The notes under the pieces are model-generated. The model saw nothing but the letters and a program-made list of their open reading frames with translations. It had not been told where the DNA came from and did no database searches. Positions 17,140 through 25,880 of a stretch of DNA of 30,934 nucleotides are shown in pieces (position 1 is the stretch's first letter; each line of letters starts with the position of its first letter). Source of the stretch: CAJJBL01 sp964519035 (GTDB taxonomy: Bacteria; Pseudomonadota; Alphaproteobacteria; Puniceispirillales; Marisalimonadaceae); contig CAZFKZ010000018.1 in assembly GCA_964519035.1 (NCBI GenBank), positions 1 to 30,934 on the forward strand, given 5' to 3'. The translations under genes and the position numbers were made by a program.

Positions 17140-18876
17140 TTACATTTCAAAAACTGGTTTAATAGATAATAACTCAAGTCCCTTTCGAATTGTTGAGGAT
17201 ACACAATTAACAAGACATAACCTAGCGTGTGTTATTTCTAAATCAGTTTCAACAATAAATTTGAGATCGTTATTCTCCCTACCTTTATTCCATAAGCTAT
17301 GAAAGATACTGGCAAGTTCTATTAAATAATAACATATTCTATGAGGTTCATGTGTTTTTGCAGATAATTCAAGTACTCTAGGCCACAATGAAATAAATTT
17401 TATTATATCAATTTCTTCTTCATAATTTAAAAGATGCAAATGACTATAATCTAAGTTATCAATAGAAATCTTTGCAGATTTAAATATCGAATTGCATCTT
17501 GCGTGAGCATACTGAACGTAAAAAACAGGATTTTCTTTTGATTTTTCGGTAACTTTTTTAAAATCAAAGTCTAAGGATTGATCATTTCTTCTTGTCAACA
17601 TTATAAACCTTATAACGTCTTTTCCTACTGCATCTATAATATCTGAAAGACTAACAAAGTTTCCAGATCTTTTACTCATTTTAATAGGTTCACCATTTTC
17701 TAATAAATTAACCAAAGAACATACTTTAGTGTCTATGTTACTAGAACCATTTGATAAAGCTTGAACGGCAGCATTGATACGAGTAATATAGCCTGTATGA
17801 TCAGCTCCCAAGACGTTAATTAAATCTCCATTTGTCCTTTCTATTTTATCTAGATGATACGCCATGTCAGTTGCAAAATAAGTCCAGGATCCGTCAGATT
17901 TTTTCAAAGCCCTATCTGAATCATCACCGAAATCTGAAGATTTAAATAAAAGTTGTTTGCGAGTTTCCCAATCAGGTGACAAAACTCCTTTTGGAGGATC
18001 TAATATTCCTTCATAGATAAGTTTCTTTTTTTTCAAAATAGAAATTACATTATTTAATAATTCACCAGATATAATCATTTTTTCACTAGTATATACATCC
18101 ATTGTAATACCAAGTTTTAATAGATCTTTTTTAATCATATCCATTATAATGGTCAGTGACGTTTCTTTTACAAGTTCATAAGTTTTATTATCATCGTAAG
18201 ATTTTAAACTATTCCCGTATTTATTAAACAAAGCTATACCAACATCTTTAAGATATTCACCTGGATATAATCCTTCAGGGATTGTATTAATTTTTTTCCC
18301 TAAGCATTCTTCATACCTTAATAAAGATGACTGAATTAATTTTTCTATTTGGTTACCTGCATCATTGATGTAATATTCTTTTGTAACATTAAAACCAACT
18401 TTTATTAATAAGGATGCTAAAGCATCTCCAAATACTGCACCTCTTGCATGTCCTGCATGAAGAGGACCTGTAGGATTTGCTGAGATATACTCTAAATTAA
18501 TATTTTTACCTTTTCCAATATCTATAATATCCCATTTTTTTTCGTTTAATAAAATTTGTTTAATACAATCAATCCAAGTTAACTGACTAAGTTTAATATT
18601 TATAAAACCAGGACCAGCAATACTAACTTCTTTTATTCCAGAAATATTTTTTAAATAATTTAAAAGTTTTTCTGCTATTTCAAAAGGCTTCATTTTTAAA
18701 TGAGATGATAATAACATCGCTATATTTGTTGACATGTCACCGTAACTAGAATTTTTTGGAGGCTCTAAAGTTAGCTTAGAAAATATTAAATCAGTATCAA
18801 AGGTGTAATTGGAATCTTTTTTGAAAAGTTCAATTTGCTCCCTTAAAAAATTTAGATATATTTTATAAATATTCAT
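17140..18876 (-). CDS. argS: Arginine-tRNA ligase
   Basis: A class I aminoacyl-tRNA synthetase that charges tRNA-Arg. The 578 residues show the amino-terminal additional domain, the HIGH-type motif in SANPTGPLHAGHARGAVFGD (about 122-141), a KMSKRSGNFVSLSDII motif near residue 400, and a carboxyl anticodon-binding DALR-type helical domain. Its ATG overlaps the TGA of dgt in ATGA (18873-18876), suggesting translational coupling. The SPOR gene follows after 3 bases. Confidence 0.98.
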   Translation of the reverse strand: MNIYKIYLNFLREQIELFKKDSNYTFDTDLIFSKLTLEPPKNSSYGDMSTNIAMLLSSHLKMKPFEIAEKLLNYLKNISGIKEVSIAGPGFINIKLSQLTWIDCIKQILLNEKKWDIIDIGKGKNINLEYISANPTGPLHAGHARGAVFGDALASLLIKVGFNVTKEYYINDAGNQIEKLIQSSLLRYEECLGKKINTIPEGLYPGEYLKDVGIALFNKYGNSLKSYDDNKTYELVKETSLTIIMDMIKKDLLKLGITMDVYTSEKMIISGELLNNVISILKKKKLIYEGILDPPKGVLSPDWETRKQLLFKSSDFGDDSDRALKKSDGSWTYFATDMAYHLDKIERTNGDLINVLGADHTGYITRINAAVQALSNGSSNIDTKVCSLVNLLENGEPIKMSKRSGNFVSLSDIIDAVGKDVIRFIMLTRRNDQSLDFDFKKVTEKSKENPVFYVQYAHARCNSIFKSAKISIDNLDYSHLHLLNYEEEIDIIKFISLWPRVLELSAKTHEPHRICYYLIELASIFHSLWNKGRENNDLKFIVETDLEITHARLCLVNCVSSTIRKGLELLSIKPVFEM

Positions 18877-20069
18877 AAGTAATTTTCTTTCATATTAAAA
18901 TGATTTCTATATTCAGCTCTTAAAAAGATATCTGTCATACCAGCGATATAATCAGCAACCACTCTTGATTTAATGTTATCTGAGACAAGTGATAAATCCT
19001 CCTGTTTATGAAATCTCCATTGCATTGGCAGTAGCTTTACATCATTTTTATAAAGTAAAAATAATTTTTCTATCATTATAGAGGCTTTGGACAACTTATT
19101 AATTATATTTTTTTCATGATACATATTTTTAAATAAAAACTCTCTTAATTCTTTCATGTAATTAGAGGTTTTTAATGTCATTAAAATAATAGGAGTTTCA
19201 AAAAGTCGGATATCATCGACAGATTTAAAATTATATTTATCTAAAGTATGAAGAGAGTTTGTAACAATATCATTTATAAAAAAACTTATGAGGCCTCTTA
19301 TCAACTGATGAGTTAAAATACCCTTGTCAATAGGAGCATATTTTTCTTTAATTTTTTTAATAATTAAATTAGGCAATTTTAAATTTTGTAAATCTTCCAT
19401 ATTGAATAAATTTTCTCTAAGACCATCATCTAAATCATGAGTTAGATAAGCTACGTCATCTGATATATTAGAAACTTGTGCCTCAAGAGAAGGAAATAAT
19501 GATAATTTTAAATCAAAATTTTTATTTATATTTTTTATTGTAGCCGGTATTTCTTTTACTCTTCTATAAGGTCCATTATGTTTCACTAAACCTTCTAGAG
19601 TTTCAAAAGTTAAATTCAAACCTTCAAAATTAGGGTATTTTTTTTCAAGTAAAGTTATTACTCTAATAGTTTGTTCATTGTGATCAAAACCGCCAGCATT
19701 AATCATCAATTTATTTAATATTTCTTCACCTTTATGTCCTAGTGGAGGATGACCTAAGTCGTGCGCTAAGGAAATAGTTTCTGCTAAGTCTTCATTTAAT
19801 TTTAATGAACGAGCAATTGATCTTGCAATTTGTGCAACTTCAAGGGTGTGAGTTAATCTTGTTCTATAATGATCACCTTCTTGATAAATAAATACCTGTG
19901 TTTTATGCTTTAATCTGCGAAACGCTTCAGAATGTATTATTCTATCTCTGTCTCTTTGATATTCTGTTCTATCTAATGTAAGAGGTTGATCTTTATAATA
20001 TCTTCCTTTTGATTGTGGACTGTGGCAAGCACATGAACGAATATGTCTTGTCTCAATTCTTTCTGACAT
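18873..20069 (-). CDS. dgt: Deoxyguanosinetriphosphate triphosphohydrolase-like protein
   Basis: An HD-domain dNTP triphosphohydrolase that releases triphosphate from dNTPs, helping to set nucleotide pools. From the ATG at 20069 (398 residues) the metal ligands appear in order: RTRLTHTLEVAQ (H74), then LAHDLGHPPLGHKGE (H103, D104), and a later DDVAYLTHDLDDGL aspartate region. The amino terminus has the family blocks RDRDRIIHSEAFRRLKHKTQVF. A TTG four codons upstream (20081) is a less likely start. The gene heads the long 13-gene minus-strand run and diverges from erpA. Confidence 0.94.
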   Translation of the reverse strand: MSERIETRHIRSCACHSPQSKGRYYKDQPLTLDRTEYQRDRDRIIHSEAFRRLKHKTQVFIYQEGDHYRTRLTHTLEVAQIARSIARSLKLNEDLAETISLAHDLGHPPLGHKGEEILNKLMINAGGFDHNEQTIRVITLLEKKYPNFEGLNLTFETLEGLVKHNGPYRRVKEIPATIKNINKNFDLKLSLFPSLEAQVSNISDDVAYLTHDLDDGLRENLFNMEDLQNLKLPNLIIKKIKEKYAPIDKGILTHQLIRGLISFFINDIVTNSLHTLDKYNFKSVDDIRLFETPIILMTLKTSNYMKELREFLFKNMYHEKNIINKLSKASIMIEKLFLLYKNDVKLLPMQWRFHKQEDLSLVSDNIKSRVVADYIAGMTDIFLRAEYRNHFNMKENYL

Positions 20070-20169
20070 GGTTAAGTCCAATAATTAATTCATTTAGTAA
20101 AAGATATGTGATAATATACATAAGTATTTGTTTTTCTGCTATCTGTTTTAGCTAGACAAAGTTATTATT

Positions 20170-20174
20170 GGAGG
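20170..20174 (+). promoter_or_regulatory. Ribosome binding site deciding the erpA start
   Basis: GGAGG lies 10 bases before the ATG at 20185 but only 4 before an in-frame TTG at 20179. The spacing favours the ATG. Confidence 0.65.
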
Positions 20175-20184
20175 TTGTTTGGTC

Positions 20185-20532
20185 ATGGTTAATGTAAATG
20201 AAATTATATCTAACGATTTTAAATTATCAAATAAAGCTTCAGATCGTATAAAATTTCTTTTGAAAGACGAACAAGGTTCTTTTTTTAGAATTTCAGTTCT
20301 AGGCGGTGGATGTTCTGGCTTTCAATATAATTTTTCTTTTGAAATTATGCCTAACGAAGATGATATAATTTTCAATGAATCTGGAATTGATTATTTAATT
20401 GATAAAGTTTCTATTGATTTCATTAAAGGCAGTACTTTGGAGTATATATCAGAATTATCAGGATCTTACTTTCAAATTGTAAATCCTAATGCTACAGCTA
20501 ATTGTGGCTGTGGAACAAGCTTCTCAATTTAA
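20185..20532 (+). CDS. erpA: A-type iron-sulfur cluster insertion protein
   Basis: An A-type carrier that delivers Fe-S clusters to target enzymes. The 115 residues carry the three cluster-binding cysteines of the family, in GGGCSGFQY (C43) and CGCGTSF (C107, C109). The gene is alone, without isc or suf genes, and diverges from dgt; the dgt/erpA/xthA arrangement is common in alphaproteobacteria, where this member is usually called ErpA. IscA or SufA cannot be excluded by sequence alone. Seventeen bases separate it from xthA. Confidence 0.9.
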   Translation: MVNVNEIISNDFKLSNKASDRIKFLLKDEQGSFFRISVLGGGCSGFQYNFSFEIMPNEDDIIFNESGIDYLIDKVSIDFIKGSTLEYISELSGSYFQIVNPNATANCGCGTSFSI

Positions 20533-20549
20533 ATGATTAGTATTCACTT

Positions 20550-21344
20550 ATGACTTTAAAAATTGCTAGCTTTAATATTAACTCCATTAAAATGAGATTA
20601 AATAACGTTATAAATTGGTTAAATATATCAAAGACTGATATTTTGTTAATGCAAGAAACTAAGTCTATGGATGAAAATTTTCCTTATCAAAATTTTGTAG
20701 ATCAAGGATATAATATTTTATTTCATGGACAAAAAGCTTATAACGGTGTTGCTATTGCAAGTAAGTTTAAGATTGATGAAGTTAGCCGTAAACTACCATT
20801 ATATAACTATGAAGTATTAGAAGATGAACAAGCTAGATTTTTACACGTTAAAATTTTAGATATAAATATTATATGTATATATCTTCCAAATGGGAATCCT
20901 GCGCCAGGTCCAAAGTATGACTATAAAATTAATTGGATGAAACGTCTTATTAAATATACACAGGAAATATATAATACTAATGAACCCTTTATTTTAGCAG
21001 GTGATTTTAATGTAATACAAAATAGTGAAGATTGTTACGATATTTCAAAGTGGTTAGATGATGCTTTATACCTAGAAAACACACGACGATTAATGAAGGA
21101 AATAATTAATATAGGTTTATTAGATTCATTTCGTATAAAACATCCTTACTCTAAAGAATATAGCTTTTGGGATTATCAGGCTGGTGCTTGGCAGAAAGAT
21201 AATGGTATAAGAATAGATTTTTTACTTATATCACCAGAAATAGTAGATCTTTTGAAAGATGTTGGAATAGATAAAAGTATTAGAGGAAACGAAAAACCTA
21301 GTGACCACACTCCTGTTTATATAGAAATAGATATGGTTAATTAA
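20550..21344 (+). CDS. xthA: Exodeoxyribonuclease III
   Basis: An AP endonuclease and 3'-5' exonuclease of base-excision repair. The 264 residues have the EEP-fold motifs KIASFNINSIKMRL, LLMQETKSMDENFP (catalytic Glu), LPNGNPAPGPKYDYKINWM, ILAGDFNVIQNSEDCYD, GIRIDFLLIS and the terminal PSDHTPVYIEI with the catalytic Asp-His. The length is normal. It follows erpA, probably in one transcript. Its stop overlaps the stop of the opposing dehydratase gene in TTAA (21341-21344). Confidence 0.97.
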   Translation: MTLKIASFNINSIKMRLNNVINWLNISKTDILLMQETKSMDENFPYQNFVDQGYNILFHGQKAYNGVAIASKFKIDEVSRKLPLYNYEVLEDEQARFLHVKILDINIICIYLPNGNPAPGPKYDYKINWMKRLIKYTQEIYNTNEPFILAGDFNVIQNSEDCYDISKWLDDALYLENTRRLMKEIINIGLLDSFRIKHPYSKEYSFWDYQAGAWQKDNGIRIDFLLISPEIVDLLKDVGIDKSIRGNEKPSDHTPVYIEIDMVN

Positions 21345-23191
21345 TCTTTATGAATATTTTTAGGAATGAAGTCTGATATAATTGGATTTCTGGGATTTGG
21401 AATCCATACCTCCCTATTCGGATGCATTCCAGCACCAAACATAGCTGAAACTGCCGATCTTCTCATTCTATTTAGTAATCTTGTATCTGCATCTCCAATA
21501 GAAGGATGTGATCCAGAATTTTTTTCAACAATTGCATTCCATTCAGATTGTCTTTGATCAACAATTTTTTGATCTAATAATTGAGTGCAATTTAACTCAT
21601 TTTTTTTAAGGTCTACAATTATTTCGTCACCATTATGTATTAAGCCAATTGGTCCACCAACCGCTGCTTCAGGACCAACATGACCAATAACTAAACCCAC
21701 CGATCCACCAGAAAATCTTCCATCTGTCATTAAGCCTACAACTATATTTCTTTCTCTGCACAAGGCTGTTATTCTAGATGTTGAATCAAGCATTTCAGGC
21801 ATACCAGGGCCACCCACAGGCCCTTCATATCTAACAATAATCATATCTTTATTCTGAAATATTTCTGGTTCATTTTCCAAGCACTCCAAAAGAGATTGTT
21901 CACCGTCAAATATTCTTGCCTTGCCAATAAAAATATTATTTTCTAACCCCCCTTCAACCCCAGCTAATTTTAACACTGCACTAAACTCAGGTGAAAGATT
22001 ACCCCCTAACACTCTTAATCCTCCTGTCTTTTTATAAGGATTACTTACAGGATAAACAACTGTACCGTCTGGAGAAGAAGGATTTAGACGTTCAATCTGT
22101 TCACGTAATGTTTCTCCAGTACATGTTAAAGTTTCTCCATTTAAAAGCCCTGAATCTAGAAGATCTTTAACAAAAACTTGAACTCCTCCCTTTTCGTCTA
22201 TATCAACCATTGAATACTTCCCAAATGGCCTTGCATCAACTAGGACTGGAACAATATTTTCAGATAAATGGTTGAACTCTTCAAAACTCATAATATCATC
22301 GTTGAAGTTTTTATATCCTGCTGCTCTAGCTAATTCTGGAGCATGAAGCATAACATTAGTAGATCCTCCAATTGACATTGCAACTATAATTGCATTTCTA
22401 ATTGAATCCCTTGTAACTATATCTCTTGGCTTGATATCTTTTTTTATCATATTATCTAAGTAACTTATTAATTCATTAGGAAAAACTTCTAATCTTCTCT
22501 TGTCTTCAGAAGGAGGTGAAACCATGTGCAAAGGCTGCATACCAACAACACCTATGAATGTTTGCATAGTATTGTAAGTAAATATTCCTCCACAACTTCC
22601 ATGGCCAGGACAAGCTTCACAGGCTATTCTTTTCTTTAATTCTTCATCATCACTTCCAGCTAATTGATATGCTGTAATCAAATCTATTGGCTCCTTAGTA
22701 ACTGAGTCAATCCCTGGTTTTATTGATCCGTCAGACATAATAATAGCTGGTCTATTATGTTCTAATATAGCGGCGAGCGTACCTACAGGAGGTTTGTCAC
22801 ATGCGACAACAGCTATTGTACCTTCTAAACCTGAAGCACTCAGATGCTCACATAATGTATCATTAGTTACTTCTCTACCTATAAGAGAGTATCGCATTTC
22901 TTTAGTACCATTTCTAATACCATCCGAAGTTGCAACCGTATATTCTGGTTGAACAAGACGCATAAATATATCGCCAGGATTCTGCCCTATTCTCAGACGA
23001 AGATTTTCATGAATAGTTTTTACTTTTTCTTCTACTCCAAAATAACATTGAGAGTCTCCTTTATTACCAACAACACCAACAGAAGGTTCATGTATTAGAT
23101 CTAAATCAGTATTTAGCATTCTAGCAACACCAAAAGTCTGTGAATTTCTTCCAGGATTTTTATCAATCAAAACGGTTTTTGAATTTTTCAT
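21341..23191 (-). CDS. IlvD/Edd-family dehydratase, divergent
   Basis: This 616-residue enzyme belongs to the IlvD/Edd family of Fe-S hydro-lyases, which dehydrate dihydroxy acids (valine/isoleucine precursors) or sugar acids. The three cluster cysteines are kept: GDSQC (C49), ACDKPPVG (C131) and GSCGGIFTYNTM (C200). Other family blocks are RYEGPVGGPGMPEM and MTDGRFSGGSVGLVIGHVGPEAAVGGP. The amino-terminal part departs from classical IlvD: there is no FVPGHxHL-type segment, and the lead to C49 reads VVGNKGDSQ. I therefore do not assign dihydroxy-acid, phosphogluconate or aldonate dehydratase. The start is the ATG at 23191, supported by AGGAG; a TTG two codons upstream is less likely. It follows valS by 22 bases and is probably co-transcribed with it. 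Confidence 0.85.
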   Translation of the reverse strand: MKNSKTVLIDKNPGRNSQTFGVARMLNTDLDLIHEPSVGVVGNKGDSQCYFGVEEKVKTIHENLRLRIGQNPGDIFMRLVQPEYTVATSDGIRNGTKEMRYSLIGREVTNDTLCEHLSASGLEGTIAVVACDKPPVGTLAAILEHNRPAIIMSDGSIKPGIDSVTKEPIDLITAYQLAGSDDEELKKRIACEACPGHGSCGGIFTYNTMQTFIGVVGMQPLHMVSPPSEDKRRLEVFPNELISYLDNMIKKDIKPRDIVTRDSIRNAIIVAMSIGGSTNVMLHAPELARAAGYKNFNDDIMSFEEFNHLSENIVPVLVDARPFGKYSMVDIDEKGGVQVFVKDLLDSGLLNGETLTCTGETLREQIERLNPSSPDGTVVYPVSNPYKKTGGLRVLGGNLSPEFSAVLKLAGVEGGLENNIFIGKARIFDGEQSLLECLENEPEIFQNKDMIIVRYEGPVGGPGMPEMLDSTSRITALCRERNIVVGLMTDGRFSGGSVGLVIGHVGPEAAVGGPIGLIHNGDEIIVDLKKNELNCTQLLDQKIVDQRQSEWNAIVEKNSGSHPSIGDADTRLLNRMRRSAVSAMFGAGMHPNREVWIPNPRNPIISDFIPKNIHKD

Positions 23192-23197
23192 TTTCAA

Positions 23198-23202
23198 CTC
23201 CT
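23198..23202 (-). promoter_or_regulatory. Ribosome binding site deciding the dehydratase start
   Basis: AGGAG on the coding strand lies 6 bases before the ATG at 23191. The in-frame TTG at 23197 would begin next to the site, so the ATG is preferred. Confidence 0.7.
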
Positions 23203-23213
23203 AAATATTATAT

Positions 23214-25853
23214 TCATATACTTTTCAGTGCTTTTTTTATTTCATCTTTTTTCATAATATATATGTCAAACTTTTTTCTAATTTCCTCAACAACTTTTTG
23301 TGGGGCTTTTTCAATAAAACTTTGATTTTTTAATCTTTTTTCAATTATTGTTATTTCACTATCAATGTGAGTTAATTCTTTATTTAACCTTTTCTTTTCA
23401 TCTTCAAAGTTAATCAATCCTTCAAGAGGTATCATTAAAGTTATTTCATCGACCGTACTAATAATGTGATTTTCAATCAATTTTTCATCATCAGAAAAAA
23501 TAATCTTTTCTAATTTAGCTAAGTTTGTTATTAATTCAACATTATTAGAAATAAAATTTTTCTTTTCCAAATTAACATTTTTGAGGAATAATTTAGGAAA
23601 TGACTTAACAGGTATATTTTTTTCAACTCTAAGTGACCTTATTTCTGAAATAATTTTTATTGATAAATCAATACTATTGGATAAATCTAGATTATCAAAC
23701 ATCAAATTAGGCCATGAAGATTTTATAACTAATTTAGGAGATTTGAAAAGTTTTTCAAAAATTTCTTCAGTAATATATGGCATTATTGGATGAAGCATTA
23801 ATAAGACATTTTGCATAACATTAATTGATACAAATCTAGTTTCATTTAGGGATAAATTGTTATTATTAGAATTTAATATAGGTTTGATAAATTCAATATA
23901 CCAGTCACAATAATCTTTCCAAATAAATTGATAGATTACATCTGCTGCGTCGTTGAATTTATATTCTTTTATTGATAATTTTACTTTAACATTTAGTTGA
24001 TTATATAAATTTATAATCCACTTGTTTACTGGTAGATTAATATCATTGACTTTTGTATTTAGATCTTCAAAACAATTATTAAATTCTAAAAATTTACAAC
24101 CATTCCATATTTTAGTACTAAAATTTCTATATCCTGCAATTCGTTCCTCTGATAATTTAATGTCCCTACCTTGAGCAGCCATGGCTGTAAGAGTGAAACG
24201 AAGAGAATCTGCACCATATTTTTCAGATAAATCAAGAGGATCTAAAACATTTCCTTTTGATTTTGACATTTTTTGACCTTTATCATCTCTAACCAATGCA
24301 TGAATATAAATTTCTTTGAAAGGTATTTCTTTATCCATAAAATGGATGCCCATCATCATCATTCTAGCAACCCAGAAAAATATTATATCAAAACCAGTAA
24401 CAAGAACATTTGTTGGATAATATTTTTTTAAATTATCTGTTTTTTCAGGCCAACCCAAGGTTGAAAATGGCCACAAAGCTGATGAAAACCATGTGTCTAA
24501 AACATCTTCATCTTGTGTTAAAATAACTTTTTTCCCATAAAATTTTTCAGCAGCTTTATTAGCCTCTACTTCACTGGATTCAACAAAAATTTTGTTATCT
24601 GGACCAAACCATGCAGGAATTCTGTGACCCCACCAGAGTTGCCTAGAAACACACCAAGGTTGAATATTATTCATCCACTCAAAGTAAGTTTTATCCCAAT
24701 TTTTAGGAACAAATTTAGTTTTACCTTCTTTAACTGCATCAATTGCAGGCTTTGCCATAACAGAAGCATTCACATACCACTGGTCCATTAACCAAGGTTC
24801 AATAATAACATTAGATCTATCACCATGAGGAACAGTATGGGTTATTTTTTCTTCTTTAACAAACAAACCTAAATTTTTAAACAAATCAATAATTTTTTTT
24901 CTTGCTTTAAAACGATCTAAACCTTCAAAGTCTTTAGTGCCGTTTTCATTGATAGTTGCATCATGATTTAAAATGTTAATTATTTCCAGATTATGTCTTT
25001 TCCCAACTTCAAAATCGTTAAAATCATGCGCTGGAGTTATTTTAACAGCACCAGACCCTTTTTCAGGATCTGAATATTTATCAAAAATAATTGGGATTGG
25101 TTTGTTTAATATTGGTAAAATTACAAATTTACCTTTCAAGTGCTTGTATCTATCGTCATCTGGATTAACAGCGACAGCAGTATCACCTAAAATAGTTTCT
25201 GGTCTTGTAGTAGCTATAGTAATAAATTCATCACTGTTTTCAATTGGATAGTTAAAGTACCAAAAATTGCCTTGAACTTCTTTTTGCTCAACTTCAAGGT
25301 CAGATATTGCTGTACATAGTTTAGGGTCCCAATTTACTAAACGTTTGTCTCTATAAATTAAACCTTCCTTATATAATTTTACAAAAACATAATTAACAGC
25401 TTTAGATAAGCCCTCATCCATTGTAAAACGTTCTTTTTCCCAATCAGGGGAAGCTCCTAATGCACGCAATTGTTTAGTTATTTCTCCACCTGACTTTTCT
25501 TTCCACTCCCAAACCTTTTCAATAAATTTATCTCTGCCAAGAGAATGACGAGAAATATTTAATTTTTCTAATTCTCTTTCTACAACCATTTGTGTAGCGA
25601 TTCCTGCATGATCAGTACCAGGTTGCCAAAGAACGTCATAACCTATCATTCTATGAAATCTAACTAAGATGTCTTGAATAGTAAAAGTTAATGCATGTCC
25701 AATATGAAGAGAACCAGTTACATTTGGTGGAGGCATCATTATAGTATATGGAGCTTTAGAGGATTGATTATCAGATGAAAAAGCTCCACTCTCAATCCAT
25801 TTTTTATACCATTTTTTTTCAATTAATTTGGAATCAAATCTTTTGTCCATCAT
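23214..25853 (-). CDS. valS: Valine-tRNA ligase
   Basis: A class I synthetase that charges tRNA-Val and edits mischarged threonine. The 879 residues show PPPNVTGSLHIGHAL (HIGH at 50-53), an editing domain with TTRPETILGDTAVAVNPDD, a KMSKSKGNVLDPLDL motif near residue 530, an anticodon-binding domain, and a carboxyl coiled coil (from about 815) typical of ValRS. The start is the ATG pair at 25853. It lies 27 bases after tolC. In many alphaproteobacteria a DUF2497/PopZ gene lies between tolC and valS; here it is missing. Confidence 0.98.
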   Translation of the reverse strand: MMDKRFDSKLIEKKWYKKWIESGAFSSDNQSSKAPYTIMMPPPNVTGSLHIGHALTFTIQDILVRFHRMIGYDVLWQPGTDHAGIATQMVVERELEKLNISRHSLGRDKFIEKVWEWKEKSGGEITKQLRALGASPDWEKERFTMDEGLSKAVNYVFVKLYKEGLIYRDKRLVNWDPKLCTAISDLEVEQKEVQGNFWYFNYPIENSDEFITIATTRPETILGDTAVAVNPDDDRYKHLKGKFVILPILNKPIPIIFDKYSDPEKGSGAVKITPAHDFNDFEVGKRHNLEIINILNHDATINENGTKDFEGLDRFKARKKIIDLFKNLGLFVKEEKITHTVPHGDRSNVIIEPWLMDQWYVNASVMAKPAIDAVKEGKTKFVPKNWDKTYFEWMNNIQPWCVSRQLWWGHRIPAWFGPDNKIFVESSEVEANKAAEKFYGKKVILTQDEDVLDTWFSSALWPFSTLGWPEKTDNLKKYYPTNVLVTGFDIIFFWVARMMMMGIHFMDKEIPFKEIYIHALVRDDKGQKMSKSKGNVLDPLDLSEKYGADSLRFTLTAMAAQGRDIKLSEERIAGYRNFSTKIWNGCKFLEFNNCFEDLNTKVNDINLPVNKWIINLYNQLNVKVKLSIKEYKFNDAADVIYQFIWKDYCDWYIEFIKPILNSNNNNLSLNETRFVSINVMQNVLLMLHPIMPYITEEIFEKLFKSPKLVIKSSWPNLMFDNLDLSNSIDLSIKIISEIRSLRVEKNIPVKSFPKLFLKNVNLEKKNFISNNVELITNLAKLEKIIFSDDEKLIENHIISTVDEITLMIPLEGLINFEDEKKRLNKELTHIDSEITIIEKRLKNQSFIEKAPQKVVEEIRKKFDIYIMKKDEIKKALKSI

Positions 25854-25880
25854 AATATTGTCATTTCCATAAATATATAA

